The notes: a model not told the origin generated them from the sequence alone. Shown: positions 51,596 through 61,667, counted from the first letter of the stretch. The stretch is DNA of 64,000 bases from Nocardiopsis flavescens (GCF_900141985.1 NZ_FQZK01000010.1:62001-126000); one strand, 5' to 3'. Made by a program: numbers and translations.

Positions 51596-51860
51596 GACGA
51601 CAATCGGTCGATTCCGGGGAAAGTCGATGCGGTCGGCGCGAAAACACCCGTGCTCACCGGGCTTCCCCCGCGGGCCGCGCGTCCCGGGCCGTGGGCGGGC
51701 GCTCCGCGGCCGGATACCCTTGCCCGTGGGCCCTGTGCCCGTGGAGGGCCCGCGGCGCGACGTGTGTCCGGGGTGCCGTCACTTCGTTACACACCGCTGA
51801 CGATTCACCTGTTAACGTCGTGCGGGCACGAATTCTCATGACTCGGTGGTGGCTGGCGAT

Positions 51861-52805
51861 ATGACACGAGTAGTCGTGATCGGTGATCTGATGACCGACG
51901 CCGTCGCGCGCGCGTTCCACCCCTTGGCCCGCGGTAGCGATACCCCGGCCTCGGTGGTGATGTACGGCGGCGGCTCGGGCGCCAACATCGCCTCCTGGCT
52001 TGCCGTGGAGGGCACCGAGACGACGTTCGTGGGCCGCCGCGGCTCCGACATCACGGGGCGCACCCGCGAGATGGAGCTGATGGGCTACGGGCTGGACTCG
52101 CGGATGGTGATGGACCCCGAGTCCGCGACCGGGACCTGCGTGGTGATGATCACCCACCGGGGCGACCGGACGATGCTCAGCGACCCGGGCGCCAACGCCC
52201 GGCTCCAGCCGGAGGACCTGCCCCGCGACGTGTTCGGGCCCGACGGGCACCTGCACGTGTCGGGCTACACGCTCATCAACGCGGACTCGCGCCGGGCGGC
52301 GCGGGTGGCGCTGCGGATGGCGCGCGAGAGCGGCATGTCCATCTCGGTGGACGGCGGCTCGCACGCCCCGCTGGAGCGGGCGGGCGCGGAGAACTTCCTG
52401 GAATGGACGCAGGGCGCCCGGCTGCTGTTCGCGAACGCGGCGCAGGCCAAGGTGCTGACCGGCCGGGAGGAGCCCGAGGCCGCGGCCAAGGTGCTCACCG
52501 CCTGGTACCCCAACGTGGTGCTGAAGCTGGGCGAGGACGGCGGCCTGTGGGCCTCCAAGACCCGCGACGACGTGGTGCGGGCCCCGGCCGACCAGGTGGA
52601 GCCCTCGCCGGGCTCGGTGGGCGCGGGCGACGCGTTCATCGCCGGCTTCCTGCCGGCGTGGCTGGCGGGCCGCCACCCCAAGGAGGCCCTGGCGCGGGCC
52701 CACCGCCTGGCGGGCCGGGCCCTGCACCAGCCGGGCGCCCGCCCGGACCTGGGCGACGGCCAGCCGGTGCGGCGCGGCGCCCCGCGCGGCCAGCGCATCC
52801 GCTGA
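51861..52805 (+). CDS. PfkB family carbohydrate kinase
   Basis: A 314-residue ribokinase-like sugar kinase. VVVIGDLMTDAVARAF, then GGGSGANIASWLAVEG (substrate-site glycines), RRGSDITGR, and the PfkB signature 2 GSVGAGDAFIAGFLPAWLAG with the catalytic Asp. The ATG at 51861 is used; GTG 51846 is possible. It is divergent from the GNAT/acyl-CoA synthetase gene and followed by a terminator. The sugar is unknown. Confidence 0.92.
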   Translation: MTRVVVIGDLMTDAVARAFHPLARGSDTPASVVMYGGGSGANIASWLAVEGTETTFVGRRGSDITGRTREMELMGYGLDSRMVMDPESATGTCVVMITHRGDRTMLSDPGANARLQPEDLPRDVFGPDGHLHVSGYTLINADSRRAARVALRMARESGMSISVDGGSHAPLERAGAENFLEWTQGARLLFANAAQAKVLTGREEPEAAAKVLTAWYPNVVLKLGEDGGLWASKTRDDVVRAPADQVEPSPGSVGAGDAFIAGFLPAWLAGRHPKEALARAHRLAGRALHQPGARPDLGDGQPVRRGAPRGQRIR

Positions 52806-52826
52806 CCCGCGCCTTCACGACGTCCC

Positions 52827-52860
52827 CGAACGGGGCCCGGCCGGGGCCGGGCCCCGTTCG
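52827..52860. terminator. Bidirectional terminator between pfkB-like and recQ-like genes
   Basis: A 15-bp perfect stem (52827-52841 with 52846-52860) and 4-nt loop, 22 nt after the kinase stop codon and 30 nt from the convergent helicase stop. Confidence 0.82.
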
Positions 52861-52889
52861 CGTGTCCGCGGCGGGCGCCCGGGACCGGC

Positions 52890-55058
52890 TCAGCCGCCGG
52901 TGGTGGCCAGGGTGAGGGGCAGGACGGCGGGGGCGCCCAGGCCGCGCAGGATCGCCGCGCCGACGGTGAGGCTCCACCCGGTGTCGGTGTGGTCGTCGAT
53001 GAGCAGCACCGGGCCCGGGGTGGCCGCCTGGAGGTCGGCCATGGCCTCGGCCAGGCCGTCGCCCGGGACCAGGGCACCGTGGACCTGGGCCAGGCGCATG
53101 GCGCTGTTGTGCCGCCGCGGGCCCGGCCCCTCCGGGGAGCGGTAGTCCAGGGACCCCACCGGGGTGAGGCGGCCCAGCGAGCACAGCCGCCCCGCGAGGT
53201 CGTTGATCATCCTCGGCCGGGTGAGCGAGGGCATGGCGACCGCGCCGACCGGCCGCCGCTCCCAGTCCCAGGAGGCCAGGACGCGCACCAGCCCCTGGAG
53301 GACGTGGTCGCCCACCGGGGCCTCCGGGGCGTCCTCGGCGAGCAGGGCGCGCAGCTCGTTGCCCCAGCCGATGTCGGTGAACCGGCCCAGGGCGCGGCCC
53401 GGGGCGGCCTGGAGCTCGGGTTTGATCCGCCCGGACAGCGAGACCCCCAGGGTGTCCATGCCGGTGGGCCACTGGCGGCGCGGCTCGACGACCACGCCCG
53501 GCCGGTCCAGGTGCGCCGCGGCGGCGTCCCGGCGGCCGGGGTCGACGCCGGTCTCCCAGGTGCGTCCGGTGCAGTTGTCGCAGCGCCCGCAGGCCGTCGC
53601 CTCCGGGTCGTCGAGCTGGCGGCGCAGGAACTCCATCCGGCAGGCGTCCAGGGAGATGTAGTCCAGCATCGCCCGCTGCTCGGTCTCCCGGGCCTTGGCG
53701 ACCGCCTCGTAGCGCTCGGCGTCGTAGGACCAGGCCCGGCCGGTGGCCTCCCAGCCGCCGCGCACCCGGCGCACCGCCCCGTCCACGTCGAGGACCTTGA
53801 GCATCTGCTCCAGGCGGCTGCGGCGCAGGTCCACCCGGGTCTCCAGGCGTGCGACGGACAGCGGTCCGCCCTCCTGGGCCAGGGCGTCGATGGTACGGCG
53901 GACCGTCTCCTCGGGCGGGAAGGACAGGCTCGCGAAGTACTCCCAGATGCGGGTGTCCTCCCGGCCCGGCAGCAGGACCACCTCGGCCCGCTCGACGCCG
54001 CGCCCGGCGCGGCCCACCTGCTGGTAGTAGGAGATGGGCGAGGACGGGGCGCCCAGGTGCACGACGAAGCCCAGGTCGGGCTTGTCGAAGCCCATGCCCA
54101 GGGCGCTGGTGGCGACCAGCGCCTTGACCCGGTCGCCCAGCAGGTCGTCCTCCGCGGCGCGGCGCTCGTCGGGGTCGGTCTGCCCGGTGTAGGAGCGCAC
54201 CGGCATGCCCTGCTCGGCCAGGAACCGGGCGGTCTCCTCGGCGGCGGCGACCGTGAGCGCGTAGACGATCCCGGAGCCGGGGATGCGCGGCAGCTGCTCG
54301 GCCAGCCAGGCGAGCCGGTCGGTGGGCTCGGGCAGGTCCACCACCGACAGGTGCAGGCTCTCCCGGTCCAGGGGCCCGCGCAGCACCAGGGTCTCGTCGC
54401 GGTCGGCCCCGGCGCGCAGCTGCTCGGCGACGTCGCGGGTGACGCGCTCGTTGGCGGTGGCGGTGGTGGCCAGCACGGGGACGCCGTCGGGCAGGTCCAG
54501 CAGCAGGGAGCGGATGCGCCGGTAGTCGGGGCGGAAGTCGTGGCCCCAGTCGGAGACGCAGTGGGCCTCGTCGATGACGACCAGGCCCGCCCCGGCGGCC
54601 AGCTCGGGCAGCACCCGGTCGCGGAACTCGGGGTTGTTGAGGCGCTCGGGGCTGACCAGCAGGACGTCGACCAGGCCCGCCTCGACGTCGGCGTAGACGG
54701 CCTGCCAGTCGGTGGTGTTGGCGCTGTTGACGGTGCGGGCGCGGATGCCCGCGCGCTCGGCTGCGGAGATCTGGTTGCGCATGAGGGCCAGCAGCGGGGA
54801 GACGATGACGGTGGGGCCGGCGCCCCCGGCCCGCAGCAGCGCCGTGGCCACGAAGTACACCGCCGACTTGCCCCAGCCGGTGCGCTGGACGACCAGGGCC
54901 CGGCGCCGGTCGGCGACCAGGGCGTGGATCGCGGTCCACTGGTCCTCGCGGAGCCGGGCGGAGTCGCCCGCCAGGGCGCGCAGGTGCGCCTCGGCGCGCT
55001 CGCGCAGCCCCCCGTCGGCGGGGGCGGCGGTGGGGTCGGGTTCAGGGGTGGTGGCCAT
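52890..55058 (-). CDS. RecQ family DNA helicase fused to a phosphoribosyltransferase-like domain
   Basis: A 722-residue protein. Residues ~35-370 are the RecA-like helicase core: Walker A TGWGKS (Lys64), DEAH at 163-166, VSDWGHDFRPDYRRIRSLLL, QVGRAGRG. A RecQ zinc-binding region follows (CRMEFL and CGRCDNCTG). No HRDC domain is evident. Instead the last ~200 residues hold a PRTase-like fold with the PRPP-loop motif VLLIDDHTDTGWSLTVGAAI. It should unwind recombination or replication intermediates; the PRTase part may sense or use PRPP or a nucleotide. The ATG at 55056-55058 has GAAGGGAG close by. Confidence 0.92.
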   Translation of the reverse strand: MATTPEPDPTAAPADGGLRERAEAHLRALAGDSARLREDQWTAIHALVADRRRALVVQRTGWGKSAVYFVATALLRAGGAGPTVIVSPLLALMRNQISAAERAGIRARTVNSANTTDWQAVYADVEAGLVDVLLVSPERLNNPEFRDRVLPELAAGAGLVVIDEAHCVSDWGHDFRPDYRRIRSLLLDLPDGVPVLATTATANERVTRDVAEQLRAGADRDETLVLRGPLDRESLHLSVVDLPEPTDRLAWLAEQLPRIPGSGIVYALTVAAAEETARFLAEQGMPVRSYTGQTDPDERRAAEDDLLGDRVKALVATSALGMGFDKPDLGFVVHLGAPSSPISYYQQVGRAGRGVERAEVVLLPGREDTRIWEYFASLSFPPEETVRRTIDALAQEGGPLSVARLETRVDLRRSRLEQMLKVLDVDGAVRRVRGGWEATGRAWSYDAERYEAVAKARETEQRAMLDYISLDACRMEFLRRQLDDPEATACGRCDNCTGRTWETGVDPGRRDAAAAHLDRPGVVVEPRRQWPTGMDTLGVSLSGRIKPELQAAPGRALGRFTDIGWGNELRALLAEDAPEAPVGDHVLQGLVRVLASWDWERRPVGAVAMPSLTRPRMINDLAGRLCSLGRLTPVGSLDYRSPEGPGPRRHNSAMRLAQVHGALVPGDGLAEAMADLQAATPGPVLLIDDHTDTGWSLTVGAAILRGLGAPAVLPLTLATTGG

Positions 55059-55156
55059 GCTCCCTTCGTACCAGAGCGGGCCGACGCCCCGGCGCGTCCC
55101 CGCCGGGGCCCTGCCGCGCACCAGCGGGCCCACCGGACGACGACGGTAACAAAACA

Positions 55157-55173
55157 GAAACTTTCGAAGTTTC
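55157..55173. promoter_or_regulatory. Inverted repeat resembling glycosidase-operon operators
   Basis: GAAACTTTCGAAGTTTC, arms GAAACT/AGTTTC around 5 bases, in the AT-rich promoter region of the GH81 gene. It resembles the GAAACTTTC-type elements known upstream of Streptomyces xylanase and other glycosidase genes. Confidence 0.5.
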
Positions 55174-55228
55174 CTCCATTGCGCTCACATCTTCCCTTGA
55201 GCACACTCTGAACACGGTTCCTCACGCT

Positions 55229-55242
55229 TGGGAGCGCTCCCA
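55229..55242. promoter_or_regulatory. CebR/CelR-type operator
   Basis: TGGGAGCGCTCCCA, a perfect 14-bp palindrome identical to the operator bound by the LacI-family regulators CebR (Streptomyces) and CelR (Thermobifida), which are released by cellobiose. It lies 38 nt upstream of the GH81 start codon, between promoter and gene. Confidence 0.9.
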
Positions 55243-55279
55243 TGCGCGGATCCCCCGCTGAACCAAGAGAGGCGCACCG

Positions 55280-58162
55280 ATGGACGACCACCGACGACCA
55301 CCCTCCCCCGAATCCCCCCGCCGCCGCTCCCCCGGCCGCGGCACCGTCGCCGTGCTGGCGGCGCTGGCGATCGGCGGCGCGACCGCCCTCACCGTCACCA
55401 CGATCGTCGCGGGCCCGAACGCGTCGCCCGCGTCCGCCGCGGCCCTCGTGCCGGTCGGCTCCGGGAGCTACGACGACCAGCTCCCGCCCGGCGCCAGCGG
55501 TCCCTCCGACCTCAACGGCGCACCGGTCGACCCCAAGGTCACCGACGACTACACCGGGCCGGCCCCCACCAACGAGTGGTGGTCCTCGCTCATCTTCCAG
55601 CGCTACCCCGACAACCCCTACGGCGAGAACCTCTACGCCCACCCGGCCACCTACAAGCCCCACTCCGGGGGCCTGGAGATGGGCCACCCCGCCGAGCCCG
55701 TGCTCGTGGCCGACGGCCTCAAGTACGAGTTCCCGCACACCGCCGACCTCAGCCTGGGCGCCGTCGGCCTGGACTCCCCCGACACCCGGGTCGCCGACAG
55801 CGGCGACTGGACCGTGACCGCGCGCTGGACGGGCGGCCCCACCCTGGACGTCACCATCGGCCAGGGCCTGCCCTTCGCGCACGCCCGCACCGACGGCGCC
55901 GACGCCGAGGTCTCCTTCACCGGGTCCCCGGACGTCTGGCACGAGGACGGCTCCACCGTCGGCGCCACCCTCAACGGCAACCACTACGCCCTGTTCTCGC
56001 CCACCGGCTCCCCCTGGGTCCGGTCGGGGAACACCTTCACGGCGCCCACCTCCGACGACGGGCACTACTCCGTCGCCCTGCTGCCCTCCACCGACGCCCT
56101 GGAGGACTTCGCCCCCTACGCCCACTCCGCCGTCACCGGGTCGGTCGTCGAGTACGACTACGACGAGGCCGGCTCCACCCTCACCAGCACCTACCGGGTG
56201 CAGACCGAGGCCCTGGAGGGCGACACCGAGGGCACCGTCCAGGCGATGTACCCCCACCACTGGGACAACAGCGACGACGAGGTCGCGGGCCTCACCTACG
56301 CCTCCCCGCGCGGGGAGATGCGGGCGGCGCTGGGCACCTCCTTCACCACGGAGCTGACCACCAACGGCATCCTGCCGAGCCTGCCCACCGTGGACTCCGC
56401 CGACCACGACCGGCTGCGCCTGCTCATCGACGAGGTCCTGGCCGAGGACGAGCACTTCCCCTCCCCCGGGGACACCTACTGGGACGGCAAGGCCATGGGC
56501 CGCCTGGCCCAGCTGGTGCCCATCGCCGACTCCATCGGCCACACCGAGGCCCGTGACGAGCTCCTGGGCCTGCTCAAGGGCCGGGTCGAGGACTGGCTGA
56601 CAGCCGGCGGCAGCCGCGGCCTGCACTACGAGGCCGACTGGGGGACCCTCCTGGGCTACCCGGACAGCTTCGGCGCGACCACCGAGCTGAACGACCACGA
56701 CTTCCACTACGGCTACCTCGTCTCGGCCGCCGCCACCATCGCCCGCTACGACCGCGACTGGGCCGACGAGGACGCCTGGGGCGGCATGGTCCGCATGGTC
56801 ATCGACGACGTGGCCGCCACCGAGGACGGCCTCTTCCCGCGCCTGCGCTCCTTCTCCCCCTACGCCGGGCACGGCTGGGCCTCGGGCCACGCCGGGTTCG
56901 CCGCGGGCAACAACCAGGAGTCCTCCTCCGAGGGCATGCACTTCGCCTCCGCCACCGCGCTCTTCGGCGCGCTGACCGGCAACGACGAGGTGCGCGACCT
57001 GGGCGTGTTCCTGCACACCACCCAGGCCTCCACCGTCACCCGCTACTGGCAGAACGCCGGCGGGGAGTCCTTCCCCGACTCCTACCAGCACGACGTGGTC
57101 GGCATGGTGTGGGGCGACGGCGGCGACTACCGCATCTGGTGGGACGGCGGCGACGAGGAGCACTACGGCATCAACTACCTGCCGATCACCGCGGGCTCCC
57201 TCTACCTGGGACACGACACCGCGCACGCCGGGGCCATGTACGAGTCCCTGGTGGACCGCCTGGGCGGCGAGCCCGCCATCTGGCGCGACATCCACTGGGC
57301 GCACCGGGCGCTGTCGGACGGCGACGACGCCCTGGCCATGTTCGAATCGCAGTGGCAGACCTACGAGCCCGAGGCGGGCGGCTCCAAGCCGCACACCTAC
57401 CAGTGGGTCTCCACGCTCGCCGAGGTCGGCACCGTGGACACCTCCGTCACGGCCGACACCGCCCACTACGCGGTGTTCTCCAGCGGCGGCGACCGCGCCT
57501 ACACCGCGTTCAACCCCGGCACCTCCCCGATCACCGTCACGTTCTCCGACGGCACCGAGCTGGAGGTGGCGGCGGGCACCCTGGCCTCCACCGTCGGCGA
57601 GGGCGGCGGGGGCGACCCGGGCGAGCCCGGCGGTCCCGACCCCACGCCCAGCCCCGACCCCGGCGGCGGGGGCGAGCTGGGTGACGGCGTGCTGTACGCG
57701 AGCGGCTCCGGCCTGTCGGCCGACCCGCCCGGCACCGAGGGCCTCATCACGGTGCCCGGCGCCGGCGGCGCCAACCGCGACGGCGACCCGCCCGCGGACG
57801 CTGTCGTGCTCGAACTGGAGGGCGTGAGCGGCTCCTTCGACGGGGGCGAGACCGCGTTCTCCCTGCCCGCGGACTCCGGGGGCTCGGTCGGCAACGCCGT
57901 CCAGGTGCGCGTCGAGTACGACTTCGACGGCGACGGCACGGTGGACCGGACGGAGAACTACCCCTACTTCGCCACGAACGACGTCAACGGCTGGGAGGCC
58001 TACACGCAGGGCTCGGGCCCGTCCTCGGCCAGCGGCTCCTTCGCCGACCTCGACGACGGGACCGTGCGCCTGCGCATCTGGAGCGCTCTGGGCTCCGCCG
58101 ACTCCCGTGTGCGGACCGGTCCGGACGGGGGTGCGACCCTGACCGTCCCCTTCGGCGGCTGA
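55280..58162 (+). CDS. Secreted GH81 endo-beta-1,3-glucanase
   Basis: A 960-residue extracellular enzyme that cleaves beta-1,3-glucans such as laminarin and fungal cell wall. Residues 1-~53 are a signal peptide (RRRSPGRG, then VLAALAIGGATALTVTTIVA and an ASPASAA cleavage region). The GH81 catalytic domain runs ~60-770, with TNEWWSSLIFQRYPDNPYGE, NDHDFHYGYLVSAAATIARY (Asp474) and NNQESSSEGMHFASATALFG (Glu547 and Glu551), the family's conserved acidic residues. A Gly/Pro linker leads to a ~150-residue C-terminal beta-sandwich (GVLYASGSGLSADPPGTEGL) that looks like a glucan-binding CBM56-type module. Preceded by a CebR/CelR operator. Confidence 0.94.
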   Translation: MDDHRRPPSPESPRRRSPGRGTVAVLAALAIGGATALTVTTIVAGPNASPASAAALVPVGSGSYDDQLPPGASGPSDLNGAPVDPKVTDDYTGPAPTNEWWSSLIFQRYPDNPYGENLYAHPATYKPHSGGLEMGHPAEPVLVADGLKYEFPHTADLSLGAVGLDSPDTRVADSGDWTVTARWTGGPTLDVTIGQGLPFAHARTDGADAEVSFTGSPDVWHEDGSTVGATLNGNHYALFSPTGSPWVRSGNTFTAPTSDDGHYSVALLPSTDALEDFAPYAHSAVTGSVVEYDYDEAGSTLTSTYRVQTEALEGDTEGTVQAMYPHHWDNSDDEVAGLTYASPRGEMRAALGTSFTTELTTNGILPSLPTVDSADHDRLRLLIDEVLAEDEHFPSPGDTYWDGKAMGRLAQLVPIADSIGHTEARDELLGLLKGRVEDWLTAGGSRGLHYEADWGTLLGYPDSFGATTELNDHDFHYGYLVSAAATIARYDRDWADEDAWGGMVRMVIDDVAATEDGLFPRLRSFSPYAGHGWASGHAGFAAGNNQESSSEGMHFASATALFGALTGNDEVRDLGVFLHTTQASTVTRYWQNAGGESFPDSYQHDVVGMVWGDGGDYRIWWDGGDEEHYGINYLPITAGSLYLGHDTAHAGAMYESLVDRLGGEPAIWRDIHWAHRALSDGDDALAMFESQWQTYEPEAGGSKPHTYQWVSTLAEVGTVDTSVTADTAHYAVFSSGGDRAYTAFNPGTSPITVTFSDGTELEVAAGTLASTVGEGGGGDPGEPGGPDPTPSPDPGGGGELGDGVLYASGSGLSADPPGTEGLITVPGAGGANRDGDPPADAVVLELEGVSGSFDGGETAFSLPADSGGSVGNAVQVRVEYDFDGDGTVDRTENYPYFATNDVNGWEAYTQGSGPSSASGSFADLDDGTVRLRIWSALGSADSRVRTGPDGGATLTVPFGG

Positions 58163-58192
58163 TCCCGGCCGACACCGGTCGACACCCGCGGC

Positions 58193-58225
58193 GACCCCGC
58201 TCCGGTCCGTTCCCGGAGCGGGGTC
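58193..58225. terminator. Terminator after the GH81 gene
   Basis: A 13-bp perfect stem (58193-58205 with 58213-58225) and 7-nt loop, 31 nt beyond the stop codon. Between here and 58460 I see no gene, only the topoisomerase promoter region. Confidence 0.8.
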
Positions 58226-58460
58226 CGCCCCTTTCCCGCCCCCGGGCGGCGCCCCGGCCCCCCGCGGCGGCCCTGTGAGCGATCGCTCGGCGGCCGTCCG
58301 CGACGATCCGCGCGGACCTCGCGAACGGGCGCGAAGACCCCCCGGACGAGGTCATAAAGCCTCCCCGGCACGGACGAAACCCACCAGTCGCGCGACTCAC
58401 ACACGCCCGACCACGCGTCTGCGTACGTTTCAGTCTCTGGTTCGGGCCAGAATTACGGAC

Positions 58461-60947
58461 ATGGCCCGTACAACTTCCCGTCCCCCCGAGGATCTCGCCG
58501 AGAAGATCATCGACATCGACGTCTCCGAGGAAATGCGCGGCAGCTTCCTCGAGTACGCGTACTCGGTGATCTACCAGCGCGCCCTGCCCGACGCGCGTGA
58601 CGGCATGAAACCCGTCCAGCGCCGCATCCTGTACCAAATGAACGAGATGGGTCTGCGACCGGACCGGGGACACGTCAAGTGCGCCCGCGTGGTCGGTGAG
58701 GTGATGGGCCGCCTGCACCCCCACGGTGACAGCGCCATCTACGACGCGCTGGTGCGCCTGAGCCAGTCCTTCGCCATGCGCGTCCCCCTGGTCGACGGCC
58801 ACGGCAACTTCGGCTCCCTGGGCGGCGACGACGCCCCCGCCGCCATGCGGTACACCGAGGCCCGTCTGGACCGGGCCGCCGAGCTGCTCGTGTCGGGCAT
58901 CGACGAGGACGTCGTCGACTTCAAGCCCAACTACGACGGCCAGGAGACCGAGCCCGAGGTCCTGCCCGCGGCCTTCCCGAACCTGCTGGTCAACGGCGCG
59001 TCCGGCATCGCGGTCGGCATGGCCACCAACATGGCCCCGCACAACCTGGGCGAGGTCATCGCGGCCGCCCGCCACCTCATCGCCCACCCCGAGGCCACCC
59101 TGGAGGAGCTCACCGAGTTCGTCCCCGGCCCCGACCTGCCCACCGGCGGCACCATCGTCGGCCTGGACGGCATCCGCGACGCCTACCGGGCCGGCCGCGG
59201 CACGTTCAAGACCCGCGCCAGCGTCGCCATCGAGAAGGTCAGCGCCCGGCGCACCGGCCTCATCGTCACCGAGCTGCCCTACAACGTCGGCCCGGAGAAG
59301 GTCGTCGCGCGCATCAAGGAGCTGGTGCAGTCCAAGAAGCTCCAGGGCATCTCCGACCTCAAGGACCTGACCGACCGCACCCAGGGGCTGCGCCTGGTCA
59401 TCGAGCTCAAAAACGGCTTCAACCCCGAGGCCGTCCTGGAGGACCTCTACCGGCTGACGCCGATGGAGGAGTCCTTCGGCATCAACAACGTCGCCCTGGT
59501 CGAGGGCCAGCCCCAGACCCTGGGCCTGCGCGAGCTCCTCCAGGTCTACGTGGGCCACCGCCTGGAGGTCGTGCGCCGCCGCAGCGAGTTCCGCCGCCGC
59601 AAGCGCCGCGAGCGCCTGCACCTGGTGGCCGGCCTGCTGGTGGCCCTGCTCGACATCGACCGCGTCATCGCGCTCATCCGCGAGGCCGACGACACCGCCG
59701 CGGCCCGCGAGTCGCTGATGGCCGCCTACAGCCTGTCCGACATCCAGGCGCGCTACATCCTGGACACCCCGCTGCGCCGCCTGACCCGGTTCGACCGGCT
59801 GGAGCTGGAGACCGAGCGCGACCAGCTCAACAACGAGATCGACGAGCTCACCTCGATCCTGGAGTCCGACAAGAAGCTGCGCCGCGTCGTCTCCAAGGAG
59901 CTGGGCGACGTCTCCAAGAAGTTCGCCACCCCGCGCCGCACGCAGCTGCGCGAGAGCGACGGCGCCTCCCGCGCCGCGGTGATCCCGCTGGAGATGGCCG
60001 ACCAGCCCTGCCACGTCCTCATGGACGTCGACGGGCAGATCGGCCGCAGCAAGGGCGCCGCGCCGCCGCAGATGTACGACGGGCTGCGCGTCCGCCACGA
60101 CGCGATCGCCGTGTCGGTCCCCACCACCTCCCGGTCGGACGTCGGCCTGGTCACCGACCTGGGCCGGATGATCCGGGTCCCGGTGGTGGAGCTGCCGGAG
60201 CTGCCCGACGAGGGCGGGGAGGCCCCGCCGCTGGCGTCCGGCCTGCCGGTGACGGAGTTCGTCCAGCTGGAGGAGGACGAGCGCGTGGTGTCGGTGGTCT
60301 CCATGGACGCCGCGGGGCCCGGCTTCGTCCTGGGCACCGTCGGCGGCGTGGTCAAGCGGGTCTCCCCGGACTACCCGCCCAACAAGGACGACTTCGAGGT
60401 CATCACCCTCAAGGACGACGACCGCGTCCTCGGTGTCTCCCAGCTGTCCACCGGTGAGGAGGACCTGGCGTTCGTCACCTCCGAGGCCCAGCTGCTGCGC
60501 TTCCCCGCGAGCGCGGTGCGCCCGCAGGGCCGCCCGGCCGGGGGCGTGGCGGGCGTCCGCCTGCCCGAGGAGGCGCGCGTGCTGTGGTTCGGCGCGGTGA
60601 GCAGCCCCGACGACGCGGTGGTGGTCACCGTGTCCGGCGCGGCCAACGCCCTGGAGGGCTCCCAGGCGGGGGCGGCCAAGGTCACCCCGTTCTCGTCCTA
60701 CCCGGCCAAGGGACGCGCCACCGGCGGCGTGCGCTGCCACCGGTACCTCAAGGGCGAGGACACACTGCTGATGGCGTGGATCGGCCGGGCCCCCGCGCGG
60801 GCCGCCCGCGCGGACGGGAAGCCGGTGCGCCTGCCCGACACGACCGAGCGACGGGACGGGTCGGGCGAGCCCCTGCCGCGCGCGATCGTTACGGTGGGGA
60901 GCGGACGGACCGACTTCGGCATCACGGCGCCGGGCCCCGGCGCCTGA
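58461..60947 (+). CDS. parC: DNA topoisomerase IV subunit A (ParC/GyrA family)
   Basis: An 828-residue type IIA topoisomerase A subunit. [40 protein letters not shown] and [20 protein letters not shown] are the QRDR region; the catalytic tyrosine is Tyr131 in AAMRYTEAR. The C-terminal beta-pinwheel starts near residue 510 and lacks a clean GyrA box (QRRGGKG), which favours ParC over GyrA. This, together with the convergent parE gene 2.5 kb away, supports topoisomerase IV, the chromosome-decatenating enzyme. ATG at 58461. Confidence 0.92.
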   Translation: MARTTSRPPEDLAEKIIDIDVSEEMRGSFLEYAYSVIYQRALPDARDGMKPVQRRILYQMNEMGLRPDRGHVKCARVVGEVMGRLHPHGDSAIYDALVRLSQSFAMRVPLVDGHGNFGSLGGDDAPAAMRYTEARLDRAAELLVSGIDEDVVDFKPNYDGQETEPEVLPAAFPNLLVNGASGIAVGMATNMAPHNLGEVIAAARHLIAHPEATLEELTEFVPGPDLPTGGTIVGLDGIRDAYRAGRGTFKTRASVAIEKVSARRTGLIVTELPYNVGPEKVVARIKELVQSKKLQGISDLKDLTDRTQGLRLVIELKNGFNPEAVLEDLYRLTPMEESFGINNVALVEGQPQTLGLRELLQVYVGHRLEVVRRRSEFRRRKRRERLHLVAGLLVALLDIDRVIALIREADDTAAARESLMAAYSLSDIQARYILDTPLRRLTRFDRLELETERDQLNNEIDELTSILESDKKLRRVVSKELGDVSKKFATPRRTQLRESDGASRAAVIPLEMADQPCHVLMDVDGQIGRSKGAAPPQMYDGLRVRHDAIAVSVPTTSRSDVGLVTDLGRMIRVPVVELPELPDEGGEAPPLASGLPVTEFVQLEEDERVVSVVSMDAAGPGFVLGTVGGVVKRVSPDYPPNKDDFEVITLKDDDRVLGVSQLSTGEEDLAFVTSEAQLLRFPASAVRPQGRPAGGVAGVRLPEEARVLWFGAVSSPDDAVVVTVSGAANALEGSQAGAAKVTPFSSYPAKGRATGGVRCHRYLKGEDTLLMAWIGRAPARAARADGKPVRLPDTTERRDGSGEPLPRAIVTVGSGRTDFGITAPGPGA

Positions 60948-60961
60948 GGACGCGGTACCAG

Positions 60962-60990
60962 GCCGTGCGCGCCGACCCGGCGCGCACGGC
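60962..60990. terminator. Terminator after parC
   Basis: A 12-bp stem (60962-60973 with 60979-60990) with a 5-nt loop, followed by TTCGT, 14 nt after the parC stop codon. Confidence 0.75.
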
Positions 60991-61022
60991 TTCGTCATGA
61001 GCACGGACATCGAGGGGGACCC

Positions 61023-61553
61023 ATGAGTGACGGCAGCGGGACCGGACCGGCCGGCGGTGCGTTCGACGACGTCATCGCCGCCAACGACGACTACGCGGCC
61101 CGCCATTCGCTGGCCGGGCTCAAGCCCGTGGCCGCGCGCGGCCTGGCACTGGTGACCTGCATGGACTCCAGGATCGAGCCGCTGGACATGCTGGGCCTCA
61201 AGCCCGGCGACGCCAAAATCCTGCGCAACGCCGGCGCCCGGGTCACCGACGACACCCTGCGCACCCTGGTCCTGGCCGTGTACCTGCTCGGTGTGGAGCG
61301 GGTGCTGGTCCTGCCGCACACCCGCTGCAAGATGGCGTCCGTGCCCAGCGACGAAGCGGTGCACGACACCATCCTGGAGGAGTACGGGGTGGACACCCGC
61401 AGCCTGGAGTTCCACACCGACAACGACCAGCTGGGGGCGCTCCGGCACGATCTGGAGCGCATCCGCCACCACCCGCTGCTGCCCGACGGCCTGCCGGTGG
61501 CGGGGGCGGTCTACGACGTGGACACCGGGCGGATCTCCCCCGTCGACCTCTGA
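61023..61553 (+). CDS. Beta-carbonic anhydrase
   Basis: A 176-residue beta-class carbonic anhydrase interconverting CO2 and bicarbonate. Zinc ligands are Cys46 (TCMDSR, with the Asp/Arg dyad), His99 and Cys102 (LPHTRC). RNAGARVTDDTLRTLVLAVY is the conserved helix. ATG at 61023 preceded by GAGGGGGACCC. It follows parC but is separated from it by a terminator. Confidence 0.93.
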   Translation: MSDGSGTGPAGGAFDDVIAANDDYAARHSLAGLKPVAARGLALVTCMDSRIEPLDMLGLKPGDAKILRNAGARVTDDTLRTLVLAVYLLGVERVLVLPHTRCKMASVPSDEAVHDTILEEYGVDTRSLEFHTDNDQLGALRHDLERIRHHPLLPDGLPVAGAVYDVDTGRISPVDL

Positions 61554-61667
61554 GGGCGCCACGGGGCGTGTGCGCCCGCCGTGGCCGGGGATCTACCAAG
61601 GGAATGCGGCCGTCTCCCCGGCCGTTGTGACCCGAGGACGGCCCCCGTGCCGCCGGGAGGAGCACTC

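Noticed and set aside
48733-51864. A plus-strand open frame of over 1,000 codons
   Set aside because: It is antisense to the GNAT/acyl-CoA synthetase, with a Gly/Val/Asp/His repetitive product and no motif.
57984-61562. A minus-strand open frame of about 1,190 codons
   Set aside because: It is antisense to parC and the carbonic anhydrase; both plus-strand proteins have unambiguous motifs.
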